From assembly GCA_038135065.1 (NCBI GenBank), contig JAYPWI010000052.1, positions 1-13,702 of the forward strand: 13,702 bases of DNA, given 5' to 3'. Position numbers and translations under genes: made by a program. The notes beneath the pieces were generated by a model, which saw only the letters and a list, made by a program, of their open reading frames with translations, made no database searches and had not been told where the DNA came from. The stretch comes from JAYPWI01 sp038135065. Lineage in GTDB: Bacteria > Actinomycetota > Acidimicrobiia > Acidimicrobiales > Poriferisodalaceae. Below are positions 7,361 to 13,702 of this stretch, in pieces (the first letter of the stretch is position 1; each line of letters opens with the position of its first letter).

Positions 7361-7369
7361 GGTCGTGCT
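7356..7369. promoter_or_regulatory. Palindrome closing the tandem repeats, possible operator
   Basis: AGCACG-GT-CGTGCT is a perfect 6-bp inverted repeat with a 2-bp centre, made from the end of the last 13-bp repeat and the following bases. It is centred about 66 bp before the CoA-transferase start, a usual place for an operator or activator site. The overlap with the repeats suggests one DNA-binding protein with several half-sites. Confidence 0.4.
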
Positions 7370-7410
7370 GTTGCGGCAATGATCAAGGGCACCGACCTAG
7401 ATGTCCCGGG

Positions 7411-7420
7411 GGGAGAGGAG
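7411..7420 (+). promoter_or_regulatory. Strong ribosome binding site deciding the 7429 start
   Basis: GGGAGAGGAG lies 8 nt before GTG at 7429. The frame is open far upstream, to an ATG at 7045, but that part overlaps the opposite-strand lipoprotein and the tandem repeats and has no family similarity. The CoA-transferase motif YRILDLTGP begins 5 codons after the GTG. Confidence 0.75.
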
Positions 7421-7428
7421 ACACGGGG

Positions 7429-9795
7429 GTGTTGAGCTCGTACCGCATCTTGGACCTGACCGGGCCGCAGTGGTGGCTGTGCGGACAGGTGCTCGCCCAG
7501 TTGGGGGCTGAGGTACTCACCGTCGAACCACCCGGCGGGCACGACACCTCCGAACTCCGTCCCCGGTGGCGCGAGGCGTACCTGCGAGGACGAACCCTGC
7601 TGACGGGCGGGCCGGCAGACATCGCAGCCCTGGCCGCAACAGCCGACGCTGTGCTGGTCAGCGAGGACCCACCCGTGGACGTGGACGCGCTACGGGCCAC
7701 CGATCCGGCCCTGATCACCGTGTCGCTCACCCCGTGGGGACGGACCGGACCCAAGGCCTCGTGGCGGGCCACCGATCTGATCCTCGCGGCAGCAAGCGGT
7801 CACATGATGCTCAACGGCGACGAGGACCGCGCCCCGATTCGGGTCAGCGAACCACAGGCAGCACACAACGCGGCCACCGAGGCCGTCGCGCACACCATCG
7901 CCGCCTTGGTGGAGCGGCGCCACTCAGGACTCGGCCAGCACCTCGATGTGGCCGCCCACCACTCGATGCTGCAACCGACCCAGAGCAACATGCTGTCGGC
8001 CGCCGTCGGGGCTCACCCCCCGGGACGTTTCGGGGGCGGGGTCCGCCATGGTGAGTACGTGATGCGCCTGGTGTATCCCGCCTCGGACGGTCACGTCGCA
8101 GTCACCTTCCTGTTCGGCGACATGATCGGCCGCTTCACCCAGCGACTGATGCAGTGGGTGTTCGAGGAGGGCCACTGCTCGGCCGAGATCCGCGACCAGG
8201 ACTACATCCGTTTCTTCGAGTTCATCTTCACCGACCAGCTCGATGCCTCGCTGTTGGTGGAGGCCACGGATGCGGTTGCGCGGCTGACCTCGTCGATGTC
8301 CAAGGCCGAGCTCCTCGAGGAGGCGGCAGCCCGCAACCTGCTCATCGCTCCCGTCTCGACGGCCACCGACACCCTGACTTTCGATCAGTTCGCCGAGCGG
8401 GGCTACTGGGAGCTCGCTCGCCTCCAGGGCAGCGATGTTCAGCTGCCTGGACCGTGGGCCCGCACCATCGGACCACCGCTGCGGGCGCTCGGACCGTCTC
8501 GCCCAGCGGGTGCCGACGATGCCCGTCGGATCGAACTCGCCCAGCGCCCGCGCTCGGACCCACCGGCCAGTCCAACCGAGGCATCGAGCGACACCCGGCC
8601 ACTGTCCGGGTTGAAGGTCCTGGACTTCAGCTGGGTACTGGCCGGGCCGCTGGCCACCCGCCTGCTCGCCGACCTCGGCGCCACCGTGGTGCGCATCGAG
8701 CACGAATCACGGCCCGATGTCATCCGGGCGGCCGGCCCCTTCCTGGCCGGCGAGACGGGCGGTGACGCGACAGCGCTGTGGCACAACGCAGCGGCGGGCA
8801 AGCATTCACTCGAGCTCGACATCACCTCGGAGGCTGGCCGGGAGGTAGTCCACGATCTGGCCCGCTGGGCCGACGTCGTCTTCGAGTCGTTCTCCGCCGG
8901 AACCATGGAACGCATGGGATTCGGCCCCGATGTCCTGCACGAGATCAACCCCCGCCTGGTGGTGGCATCGAGCTCGCTGCTCGGCCAGACGGGTCCGCGG
9001 GCCCGATTCGCCGGGTTCGGCAACCTGGCGGCAGCCCTGGCCGGCTTCTACGAAGTGACAGGATGGCCTGACCGGCCACCAGCGGGTCCCTACACCGCGT
9101 ATACCGACTACATCTCTCCGCGACTGGCCGCCGCAGGCATGCTCGCCGCCGTCGACCATGCCCAGCGGACGGGCGAGGGCGCGTACCTCGACATCGCCCA
9201 AGCGGAGGCGGCCATCCATTTCCTGGCCGCAGGCCTCATCGAGGCCCAACTCGATGGGACGACCCCGACCCGGCTGGGCAACGGCGACCACGTGCTGTGC
9301 CCCCACGGCGCCTTCCCCGCGGGGCCCGACGGAGCGGATCGCTGGATCGCCATCGCCTGTCACGACGATGTGTGGCCGGCCCTGGTCGGCCTCGCCGGCC
9401 TGCCCTCGGACTGGGTGGCCTGGGACCGTGCCACCCGGCGATCGCGGGCAACCGACATCGACGCCGCCCTGGCCATGTTCACCGCAGGACACGACCCTGA
9501 CGAGCTCACCCTCGAACTCCAGGCCCTGGGGGTGGCCGCCCACACCGTGCAGCACTCGGCCCAGGTGGTCAGCGACCCTCAGTTGCTGCACCGTAACTAC
9601 CTGCAGCAGGTCCCCCACGAGCGCTACGGCACCACCCCGGTGGAGGGGTCGCAGGTGAGGTGGAGCCGCACCCAGCCCGACCCTGCGTTCGCAGGCCCCC
9701 TGGTCGGGCAGCACACCCAGTTCGTGCTGGGCGAGCTCCTGGGATACAGCGATGACCAGATCGCAGACCTGGTGATCGCCGGGGCCATCGGCTGA
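7429..9795 (+). CDS. Tandem (double-domain) CaiB/BaiF CoA-transferase
   Basis: A 788-residue protein made of two family III CoA-transferase units, about 1-385 and 392-788, joined by a Pro/Ser/Asp-rich linker. The C-terminal half is canonical: LKVLDFSWVLAGP, a KHSLELDI CoA-binding segment, NPRLVVASSSLLGQTGPR and D560 in YTDYISPRLAAAG as the expected catalytic aspartate. The N-terminal half keeps RILDLTGPQ, ITVSLTPWGRTGP and GLGQHLDVAAHHSML, but the Asp position appears to hold E141 (RVSEPQAAHNA), and the CoA-binding stretch is shortened to RGRTLLTGG (53-61) without an ENF-PG motif. Family III enzymes are interlocked dimers, so this may be a built-in heterodimer with one active and one structural half (inference). 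Tandem versions of about this length are known in Actinobacteria. It heads an operon with the Rieske oxygenase 49 nt downstream. Confidence 0.88.
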   Translation: MLSSYRILDLTGPQWWLCGQVLAQLGAEVLTVEPPGGHDTSELRPRWREAYLRGRTLLTGGPADIAALAATADAVLVSEDPPVDVDALRATDPALITVSLTPWGRTGPKASWRATDLILAAASGHMMLNGDEDRAPIRVSEPQAAHNAATEAVAHTIAALVERRHSGLGQHLDVAAHHSMLQPTQSNMLSAAVGAHPPGRFGGGVRHGEYVMRLVYPASDGHVAVTFLFGDMIGRFTQRLMQWVFEEGHCSAEIRDQDYIRFFEFIFTDQLDASLLVEATDAVARLTSSMSKAELLEEAAARNLLIAPVSTATDTLTFDQFAERGYWELARLQGSDVQLPGPWARTIGPPLRALGPSRPAGADDARRIELAQRPRSDPPASPTEASSDTRPLSGLKVLDFSWVLAGPLATRLLADLGATVVRIEHESRPDVIRAAGPFLAGETGGDATALWHNAAAGKHSLELDITSEAGREVVHDLARWADVVFESFSAGTMERMGFGPDVLHEINPRLVVASSSLLGQTGPRARFAGFGNLAAALAGFYEVTGWPDRPPAGPYTAYTDYISPRLAAAGMLAAVDHAQRTGEGAYLDIAQAEAAIHFLAAGLIEAQLDGTTPTRLGNGDHVLCPHGAFPAGPDGADRWIAIACHDDVWPALVGLAGLPSDWVAWDRATRRSRATDIDAALAMFTAGHDPDELTLELQALGVAAHTVQHSAQVVSDPQLLHRNYLQQVPHERYGTTPVEGSQVRWSRTQPDPAFAGPLVGQHTQFVLGELLGYSDDQIADLVIAGAIG

Positions 9796-9827
9796 CGGGG
9801 CCTCGATCGATCGACGCCCGAACCGCC

Positions 9828-9841
9828 ACAACTAGGGTTGT
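9828..9841 (+). promoter_or_regulatory. Short hairpin just before the Rieske gene
   Basis: ACAAC-TAGG-GTTGT is a perfect 5-bp inverted repeat ending 3 nt before ATG at 9845. The AGGG that could serve as ribosome site lies mostly in the loop. It might tune translation of the oxygenase within the operon, but a stem this short could be chance. Confidence 0.2.
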
Positions 9842-9844
9842 CCG

Positions 9845-10906
9845 ATGCCATTTCTTCGGGAGAGCTGGTACGTGGCGGCGTGGGCCGAACAAGTGGTCGA
9901 CGATGCCCTGGTCGCTCGCACCATCATCGGCCATCCGGTGGTCGTGTACCGAGGACCCGACGGGACCCCGGTGGCCATGGCCGATGTGTGCCCCCACCGA
10001 TTCGCCCCCCTGCATCGAGGGCGCCTGGTCGACGGGGTCCTCGAGTGCGCCTACCACGGCCTGCGCTACGACCGCAGTGGCGCGTGTGTGCTCAACCCGC
10101 ACGGAAACGGGCGCATCCCAGCCGGCTGTCGAACCAGGACGTACCCGGTGGTCGAACGGGACACCATCGTGTGGATCTGGATGGGTGACAGCGAACCCGA
10201 CGAGTCGCTCATCCCCGACTACTCGTTCCTCGATCCCGCTGCGGGCTTGGTGACCAGCCCGCGGGGCATGATCGTGATGGAGGCTGGCTACCGGCTGATC
10301 ATCGACAACCTGCTCGACCTGTCCCACGTTTCGTTCCTGCACCGGGGCATCCTCGGCGACCCCGACCAAGCCGGGGCGGCCACCGAGGTCGAGCAGCATG
10401 GCCACACCGTGTACGCCTCCCGGTTCCTGCACGACGTCACCCCGCCGGGATTGTTCGACATGATGTACCGCCGTGACGGTCAACCCGTCGATCACTGGAC
10501 CACCATGCGGTGGGACCCCCCGTCGAACCTGCGCAACGACGCTGGGGTGTGTCCGGTCGACGGTGACCGCAGTGACGGAGCCGGAATCTACGGGGCGCAC
10601 CTGCTGGTGCCCGAGAACGATCACCGCACCCGCTATTACTTCTGCGCAGCCCGTCAGGACTTGTGCCAGGACCTCGACGACCCACCCGAGGACGTGGCCC
10701 GTCAACTCGGCGAACTCCGACAATTCGCCTTCGAGGACCAGGACAAGCCGATGATCGAAGCCCAGCAGCGCAACATCGTTCTCGAGCCCGGCCTGACCGC
10801 TACCCCGGTGGCCCTACGTATCGACCAGGGCGCCCTGCGGGCCCAACGCCTCCTCGACGACCTGATCGTCGCCGAGCAGCACCCCACCGCCGATGCCCCG
10901 ACCTGA
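9845..10906 (+). CDS. Rieske non-heme iron oxygenase, VanA/DdmC-like
   Basis: A 353-residue oxygenase component of a ring-hydroxylating or O-demethylating system. Rieske [2Fe-2S] ligands are C49-P-H51 and C68-x2-H71. The mononuclear iron site is N155-x2-D158-x2-H161-x4-H166, with D300 in QDKPMIEAQQ as the likely third iron ligand. Spacing matches single-component-type oxygenases such as vanillate and dicamba O-demethylases almost residue for residue (DdmC: N154, D157, H160, H165, D294). Expected role: O2-dependent hydroxylation or demethylation of an aromatic or cyclic acid in the cytosol, using electrons from a reductase and ferredoxin. Neither partner is encoded here, so electrons must come from elsewhere. 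It is second in the operon after the double CoA-transferase and overlaps the YrdC-like gene by 14 nt. Substrate unknown. Confidence 0.9.
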   Translation: MPFLRESWYVAAWAEQVVDDALVARTIIGHPVVVYRGPDGTPVAMADVCPHRFAPLHRGRLVDGVLECAYHGLRYDRSGACVLNPHGNGRIPAGCRTRTYPVVERDTIVWIWMGDSEPDESLIPDYSFLDPAAGLVTSPRGMIVMEAGYRLIIDNLLDLSHVSFLHRGILGDPDQAGAATEVEQHGHTVYASRFLHDVTPPGLFDMMYRRDGQPVDHWTTMRWDPPSNLRNDAGVCPVDGDRSDGAGIYGAHLLVPENDHRTRYYFCAARQDLCQDLDDPPEDVARQLGELRQFAFEDQDKPMIEAQQRNIVLEPGLTATPVALRIDQGALRAQRLLDDLIVAEQHPTADAPT

Positions 10907-11636
10907 CCTCTCGGTCGTCCCCCTCACCGACCCGGCCGCCGACGACCTCCTCGTCGAGGCCTTCGGACGGGAACCCGTCCTGATCCAGCTGCCCACCGTG
11001 TTCGCCATCTTCGCCCCCGCCACGGCTGCCGGAGCTCGGTCACTCGACAGCTGCAAGCAGCGGTTGCCAGGCAAGTACTACGGGGTGATCGTGGGCGACG
11101 GTCGAGCCTTCTTCGAGCTCGCCCCCGATGAGCCGCTCTCCCGTCATCTCCTCGAACCGTCCGACGAATCCCGGATCGATGCCGTTCGTCGCGACCTGCA
11201 CGGCAGCTTCCTGCGCATCCGGATAGCCGACGACGACGTCCACACCCCGGTGATCTGCGCCGGTCGACTTCAGGGCCTGTTGTTGAGCGGCCCCCTCGCC
11301 GAGACGATGCGGCTGATGGAGCGCCTGACCGAACCAATGCCCGACAAGCTGTTCGGCCCCGCCCATCGCAGCTACCACGCCCCCATCGGTTCGAGTTGCA
11401 ACATGAGCGGCGACCCGGCCGGATCGATCACCGACCTCGACAGCGCCGTCGCCTTCGCCCGCGACCGCGGCGTTCGCCTCTGCCTCACCTACCCCGGCAC
11501 CAGCGGGGAGGGTTCCCAACCGATCTTCGGCCTGTCCGGCACCCACATCGACACCCACCGAGGCGGCCCAGGCGTCGACCACCTCCGTGCGGTTCTCCAC
11601 CGGTGGGTTTCCCAGGCTCACCGCCCCAGCAACTGA
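10893..11636 (+). CDS. Divergent YrdC/Sua5-like protein
   Basis: A 247-residue protein I match by motif to the YrdC/Sua5/YciO fold. PVLIQLPTVFAIFA (28-41) resembles the PTETVYGLG-type strand. CKQRLPGK (54-61) matches the conserved K-x-R nucleotide-binding stretch (LKQRPVDK in E. coli YrdC). SSCNMSGDP (167-175) matches the SANLSG motif. LRIRI (107-111) matches the AVRV strand. The family makes threonylcarbamoyl-AMP for tRNA t6A, and related domains make carbamoyl-adenylate for other acceptors. This copy is divergent: the usual WPGPLT segment is not recognisable and the C-terminus (GIFGLSG-like, GTHIDTHRGGPG) is unusual. It is therefore probably not the housekeeping enzyme. ATG at 10893 overlaps the Rieske gene end by 14 nt, so translation is coupled. 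Its end faces the nitroreductase across 23 nt. Function in the pathway is open. Confidence 0.65.
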   Translation: MPRPDLSVVPLTDPAADDLLVEAFGREPVLIQLPTVFAIFAPATAAGARSLDSCKQRLPGKYYGVIVGDGRAFFELAPDEPLSRHLLEPSDESRIDAVRRDLHGSFLRIRIADDDVHTPVICAGRLQGLLLSGPLAETMRLMERLTEPMPDKLFGPAHRSYHAPIGSSCNMSGDPAGSITDLDSAVAFARDRGVRLCLTYPGTSGEGSQPIFGLSGTHIDTHRGGPGVDHLRAVLHRWVSQAHRPSN

Positions 11637-11659
11637 GCCGCGGCGTCGAGCCTCACCCG

Positions 11660-12337
11660 TCAGTCGTCGAAGCCTCGGTAGGTGGCGATCTCGGGCACGG
11701 TGCGCCGTTCGGACACGACCTCATTGGCCACGAAGGAGTCGTCGGGAAAGCCCATGGCGACCGTGATGACGATCAACTGGTCCTCGGGGATGTTGGCATG
11801 CTCCCGCACGACCGATGACTGGCTGATGCCCTGGCCGTTGATCACGCAACCCACACCCCGGTCCCAGGCCGCGAGGACCATGCCGTACACGAACTGGCCC
11901 AGATCGAAGTAGGCCTCGGTGGAGTCGTACAGGTCGCGGTCGATGCACCCGATCACCGAAACGGGAGCGTCGAACTGGCGGAAGCCCCGCATCACCCAGT
12001 CCTGGCGCTGTTCTTTGTTGTCCCAACCGATCCCGGCCGCCTCGAAGAGTTGGGCGGCCACCCGCTTCTGCCGCTCCCGGTGCTCACCCTCGTAGCGGCC
12101 GTGTCCTCGGATCTCCCGATCGGGTTTGCCCGTCTCGAGCATCCGCTCGGTGTTTCCCCGCCTGATTCGATCCAGAACTTCCCCGGTGACCACGTGCACG
12201 TACCAGGGCTGGGTGTTCATCGACGACGGACACTGGGCAGCCACCTCGATGATCTCGTCGAGCAGCGCACGAGGGACCGGGTCGGGCTTGTAGCCCCGAA
12301 TGCTCCGCCGGTCGAAGGCCAGGTCCTGGAATTCCAC
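11660..12337 (-). CDS. Nitroreductase-family FMN oxidoreductase
   Basis: A 225-residue nitroreductase-fold flavoprotein. RRSIRGY (10-16) carries the FMN-phosphate-binding Arg/Ser residues, and PSSMNTQPWYVHVV (37-50) is the second FMN motif. Near the C-terminal third, LGQFVYGMVLAAWDRGVGC is typical of the dimer core, followed by a VAMGFPDD segment. Such enzymes reduce nitro, quinone, enone or related groups with NAD(P)H; native substrates are often not nitro compounds, and in catabolic clusters they may reduce conjugated ring products (inference). GTG at 12337 follows GGGGAG at 8 nt. It is preceded by its own possible promoter and dyad (12364-12392), so it may be controlled separately from the crotonase gene 94 nt upstream. 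Its end converges with the YrdC-like gene; no terminator is visible in the 23 nt between them. Confidence 0.85.
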   Translation of the reverse strand: MEFQDLAFDRRSIRGYKPDPVPRALLDEIIEVAAQCPSSMNTQPWYVHVVTGEVLDRIRRGNTERMLETGKPDREIRGHGRYEGEHRERQKRVAAQLFEAAGIGWDNKEQRQDWVMRGFRQFDAPVSVIGCIDRDLYDSTEAYFDLGQFVYGMVLAAWDRGVGCVINGQGISQSSVVREHANIPEDQLIVITVAMGFPDDSFVANEVVSERRTVPEIATYRGFDD

Positions 12338-12363
12338 GATGTCGTCTCCCCTCGGTCCTCGCC

Positions 12364-12392
12364 AGGGTAGGTTCTGTCACCGTTCATGACAG
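12364..12392 (-). promoter_or_regulatory. Possible promoter with an operator dyad for the nitroreductase
   Basis: Read on the minus strand, CTGTCA (12387-12392) and TACCCT (12364-12369) are 17 bp apart, four and three matches to the -35 and -10 consensus. The same CTGTCA is one arm of a perfect inverted repeat, CTGTCA-N7-TGACAG (12374-12392), lying 37-55 nt before the nitroreductase start. A repressor bound there would cover the -35 box. No regulator gene is seen in the window. Confidence 0.35.
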
Positions 12393-12431
12393 CATCGCGG
12401 TTGCGCTGCGGACGGTCACCAACCGTGTGCG

Positions 12432-13190
12432 TTACTCATAGCTCGGCTGACGCCGCTCCCTGAAGGCGGCCACCCCCTCGGCGAAATCTGCACTGGCCCG
12501 CACCGCATCGCCCAAGGACTGCTCGAACGGTTCGCGGGCGAGGGCCGCATCGGCACTTCCGGAGGACACGAACCGCTTCACAGCCTGCACGGCCCGGGGG
12601 CTGTTGGCCGCAATGGTCTCGGCTACGGCGATGGCCCGCTCCATGACCTGGTCGGCGGGTGCCACCTCGTTGATCAGACCGATCCGGACAGCCTCGTCAG
12701 CATCGATGTTCTCCGCTGTGAGCAAGAGCTTCATGGCGTGTACGTGACCGATCTGGTGCACCAATTTCGCAGCAGCCCCACCGAAGGGATAGATCGCCCA
12801 CCGCACCTCGGGCAGCCCGAAGGTGGCGTGGGGGGCTGCGATGCGGACGTCAGTGGCCAGCAGCAATTCGATACCGCCCCCCAGGCAGGCACCGTTGACC
12901 GCGGCGATGATCGGCTTGGAGAACGACTCGGTCTTGAGCAGGGCCCGGTTGATCATGGCTGCGGTGTCCTCACTGGCCGACAGGTCGCCCGACACGTCGG
13001 CTCCCGCCGTGAAGGCCCGCTCCCCCGCACCGGTGACCACGATGGCTCGGCAGGCAACATCGTCGTCGAGTTGACCCCACACGTCGGCCAGTTCGGCCAG
13101 CATGGCCCTCGACATGGCGTTGGCCTTGCTCGGATTGTCGATGGTGACGATGGTGACGTGGGGCCCGTGTGCGCTGAGGCTGATCGTCAT
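12432..13190 (-). CDS. Enoyl-CoA hydratase/isomerase (crotonase family)
   Basis: A 252-residue crotonase-fold enzyme, normal length. The oxyanion-hole parts are AFTAGADV (59-66) and NGACLGGGIEL (99-109). E108 in GGGIEL and E128 in GLPEVRW sit at the two catalytic glutamate positions of enoyl-CoA hydratase, so water addition across a 2,3-double bond is plausible; isomerase, hydrolase or dehydratase activity on a CoA ester cannot be excluded in this family. ATG at 13190 follows GGAG at 6 nt. The SnoaL-like gene ends 27 nt upstream on the same strand, probably one transcript. It is the only classical beta-oxidation step in the window and fits the view that the transferases feed CoA esters into a degradation route. 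Confidence 0.9.
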   Translation of the reverse strand: MTISLSAHGPHVTIVTIDNPSKANAMSRAMLAELADVWGQLDDDVACRAIVVTGAGERAFTAGADVSGDLSASEDTAAMINRALLKTESFSKPIIAAVNGACLGGGIELLLATDVRIAAPHATFGLPEVRWAIYPFGGAAAKLVHQIGHVHAMKLLLTAENIDADEAVRIGLINEVAPADQVMERAIAVAETIAANSPRAVQAVKRFVSSGSADAALAREPFEQSLGDAVRASADFAEGVAAFRERRQPSYE

Positions 13191-13217
13191 TGCGTACTCC
13201 GATTCCTGGAAGGGTTC

Positions 13218-13649
13218 CTAGAAGGGGGCGTCGAAGCCGGCGGCCAGGCGGGAGATCCGCCACACGCCCTCGTCCTGACGGAGCTCGAAGCGGTACGGAC
13301 CGTTGGTGACGGTCGCTCGTTCACCCCCGGTCGCTGCCGTGAGGGTGAGGTACGCGTGGGCCACCGCTCGACCTGCGGACAGGTTGCTCACCACCACGTT
13401 GGTGAAGATGTGCCGGCGTTGGTCGGTTTGTTCGTCCCAGAACCCTGCGAGGAACTCGACCACGGCGTCGCGCCCGCTGAAGGGTCCGACCTGATCGGTG
13501 CCCATGATGTGGCCCTCCCAGGTGCCATCGGGGGTGAAGCAGTCACTCAGCACCTCCCGATCCCGTTCGTCGTATCCCCACCCGTACAGGTGGACTCGCT
13601 CCGCGATGGCGAGCCGATCAGCGGCTCCGGCCGGGTCGGCCGCTCCCAA
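13218..13649 (-). CDS. SnoaL-like / NTF2-fold protein (start uncertain)
   Basis: About 143 residues with a SnoaL-type pattern: AIAERVHLYGWGYDERD near the N-terminus, CFTPDGTWEGH, FSGRDAVVEFLAGFW, RRHIFTNVVV, and a final strand set YRFELRQDEGVWRISRLAAG. This cone-shaped fold serves polyketide cyclases, isomerases, dehydratases and small-molecule binders; members next to oxygenase and crotonase genes are common in actinobacterial catabolic clusters, usually without a proven role. TTG at 13649 gives the listed start but has no good ribosome site, and the frame stays open to the right edge (13702), so translation could begin outside the window. It lies 27 nt upstream of the crotonase gene, likely co-transcribed. 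The fold call is fairly sure; the start is not. Confidence 0.75.
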   Translation of the reverse strand: MGAADPAGAADRLAIAERVHLYGWGYDERDREVLSDCFTPDGTWEGHIMGTDQVGPFSGRDAVVEFLAGFWDEQTDQRRHIFTNVVVSNLSAGRAVAHAYLTLTAATGGERATVTNGPYRFELRQDEGVWRISRLAAGFDAPF

Positions 13650-13702
13650 TCCACCGACCGTGACATGACCCGTCTCTCTGGCCCATCCGGGCTGTGGCTG
13701 TG

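Noticed and set aside
7045..7428. Earlier start at 7045 for the double CoA-transferase
   Set aside because: The added region overlaps the opposite lipoprotein and the tandem repeats, lacks family similarity, and a much better ribosome site precedes GTG at 7429.
8806..10723. Minus-strand frames of 341 and 384 codons opposite the double CoA-transferase and Rieske gene
   Set aside because: They mirror well-supported plus-strand genes and show no domain or ribosome site of their own.
12408..12428. Small hairpin ACGGT-N5-ACCGT after the crotonase stop as a terminator
   Set aside because: The stem is only 5 bp and no T-run follows, so it is too weak to call.
1..13702. CRISPR array, tRNA or rRNA genes, insertion sequences
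   Set aside because: No regularly spaced direct repeats with unique spacers, no tRNA-like cloverleaf or rRNA sequence noticed, and no transposase or terminal inverted repeats seen.

Overview
The window looks like a piece of a high-GC actinobacterial genome, probably a metagenome-assembled scaffold. It is GC-rich throughout, uses GTG and TTG starts, has short intergenic gaps, and carries catabolic gene families that cluster in soil and marine Actinobacteria (Acidimicrobiia or mycobacteria-like). The taxonomic guess comes from gene content and composition only.

Layout. Bases 1-1751 (minus strand) are the middle of a large, probably secreted protein: one fibronectin type III (fn3) domain, seven RCC1-type beta-propeller repeats, and the beginning of a second fn3 domain. 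It is cut by the window edge and by a run of 100 Ns (1752-1851). Across the gap lies a catabolic region. A CaiB/BaiF (family III) CoA-transferase (1874-3091) is followed by a convergent small membrane protein (3127-3477). Next come a luciferase-like flavin monooxygenase (3676-4686) and a second CoA-transferase (4718-5953), probably one operon. Two small cupins (6465-6749, then 6015-6419) and a lipoprotein-like protein (6846-7250) lie on the minus strand. A plus-strand operon follows: a tandem double CoA-transferase (7429-9795), a Rieske non-heme-iron oxygenase (9845-10906), and a divergent YrdC/Sua5-like protein overlapping it by 14 nt (10893-11636). The minus strand then carries a nitroreductase (11660-12337) and an enoyl-CoA hydratase/isomerase preceded by a SnoaL-like protein (12432-13190, 13218-13649).

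How it may work together (inference): three CoA-transferase genes (four domains), two oxygenases, a nitroreductase-type flavoprotein, a crotonase, a SnoaL-like protein and cupins suggest breakdown of an organic acid or cyclic compound through CoA thioesters. CoA would be loaded by transfer between acids rather than by an ATP-dependent ligase, since no ligase, thiolase, acyl-CoA dehydrogenase, electron-transfer partner or transcription regulator is seen here. The substrate cannot be read from the sequence.

Most unusual items: the double CoA-transferase whose N-terminal half has Glu at the catalytic Asp position and a shortened CoA-binding segment; the YrdC-like protein translationally coupled to a Rieske oxygenase; and a 13-bp tandem repeat ending in a palindrome in the divergent promoter at 7251-7428.
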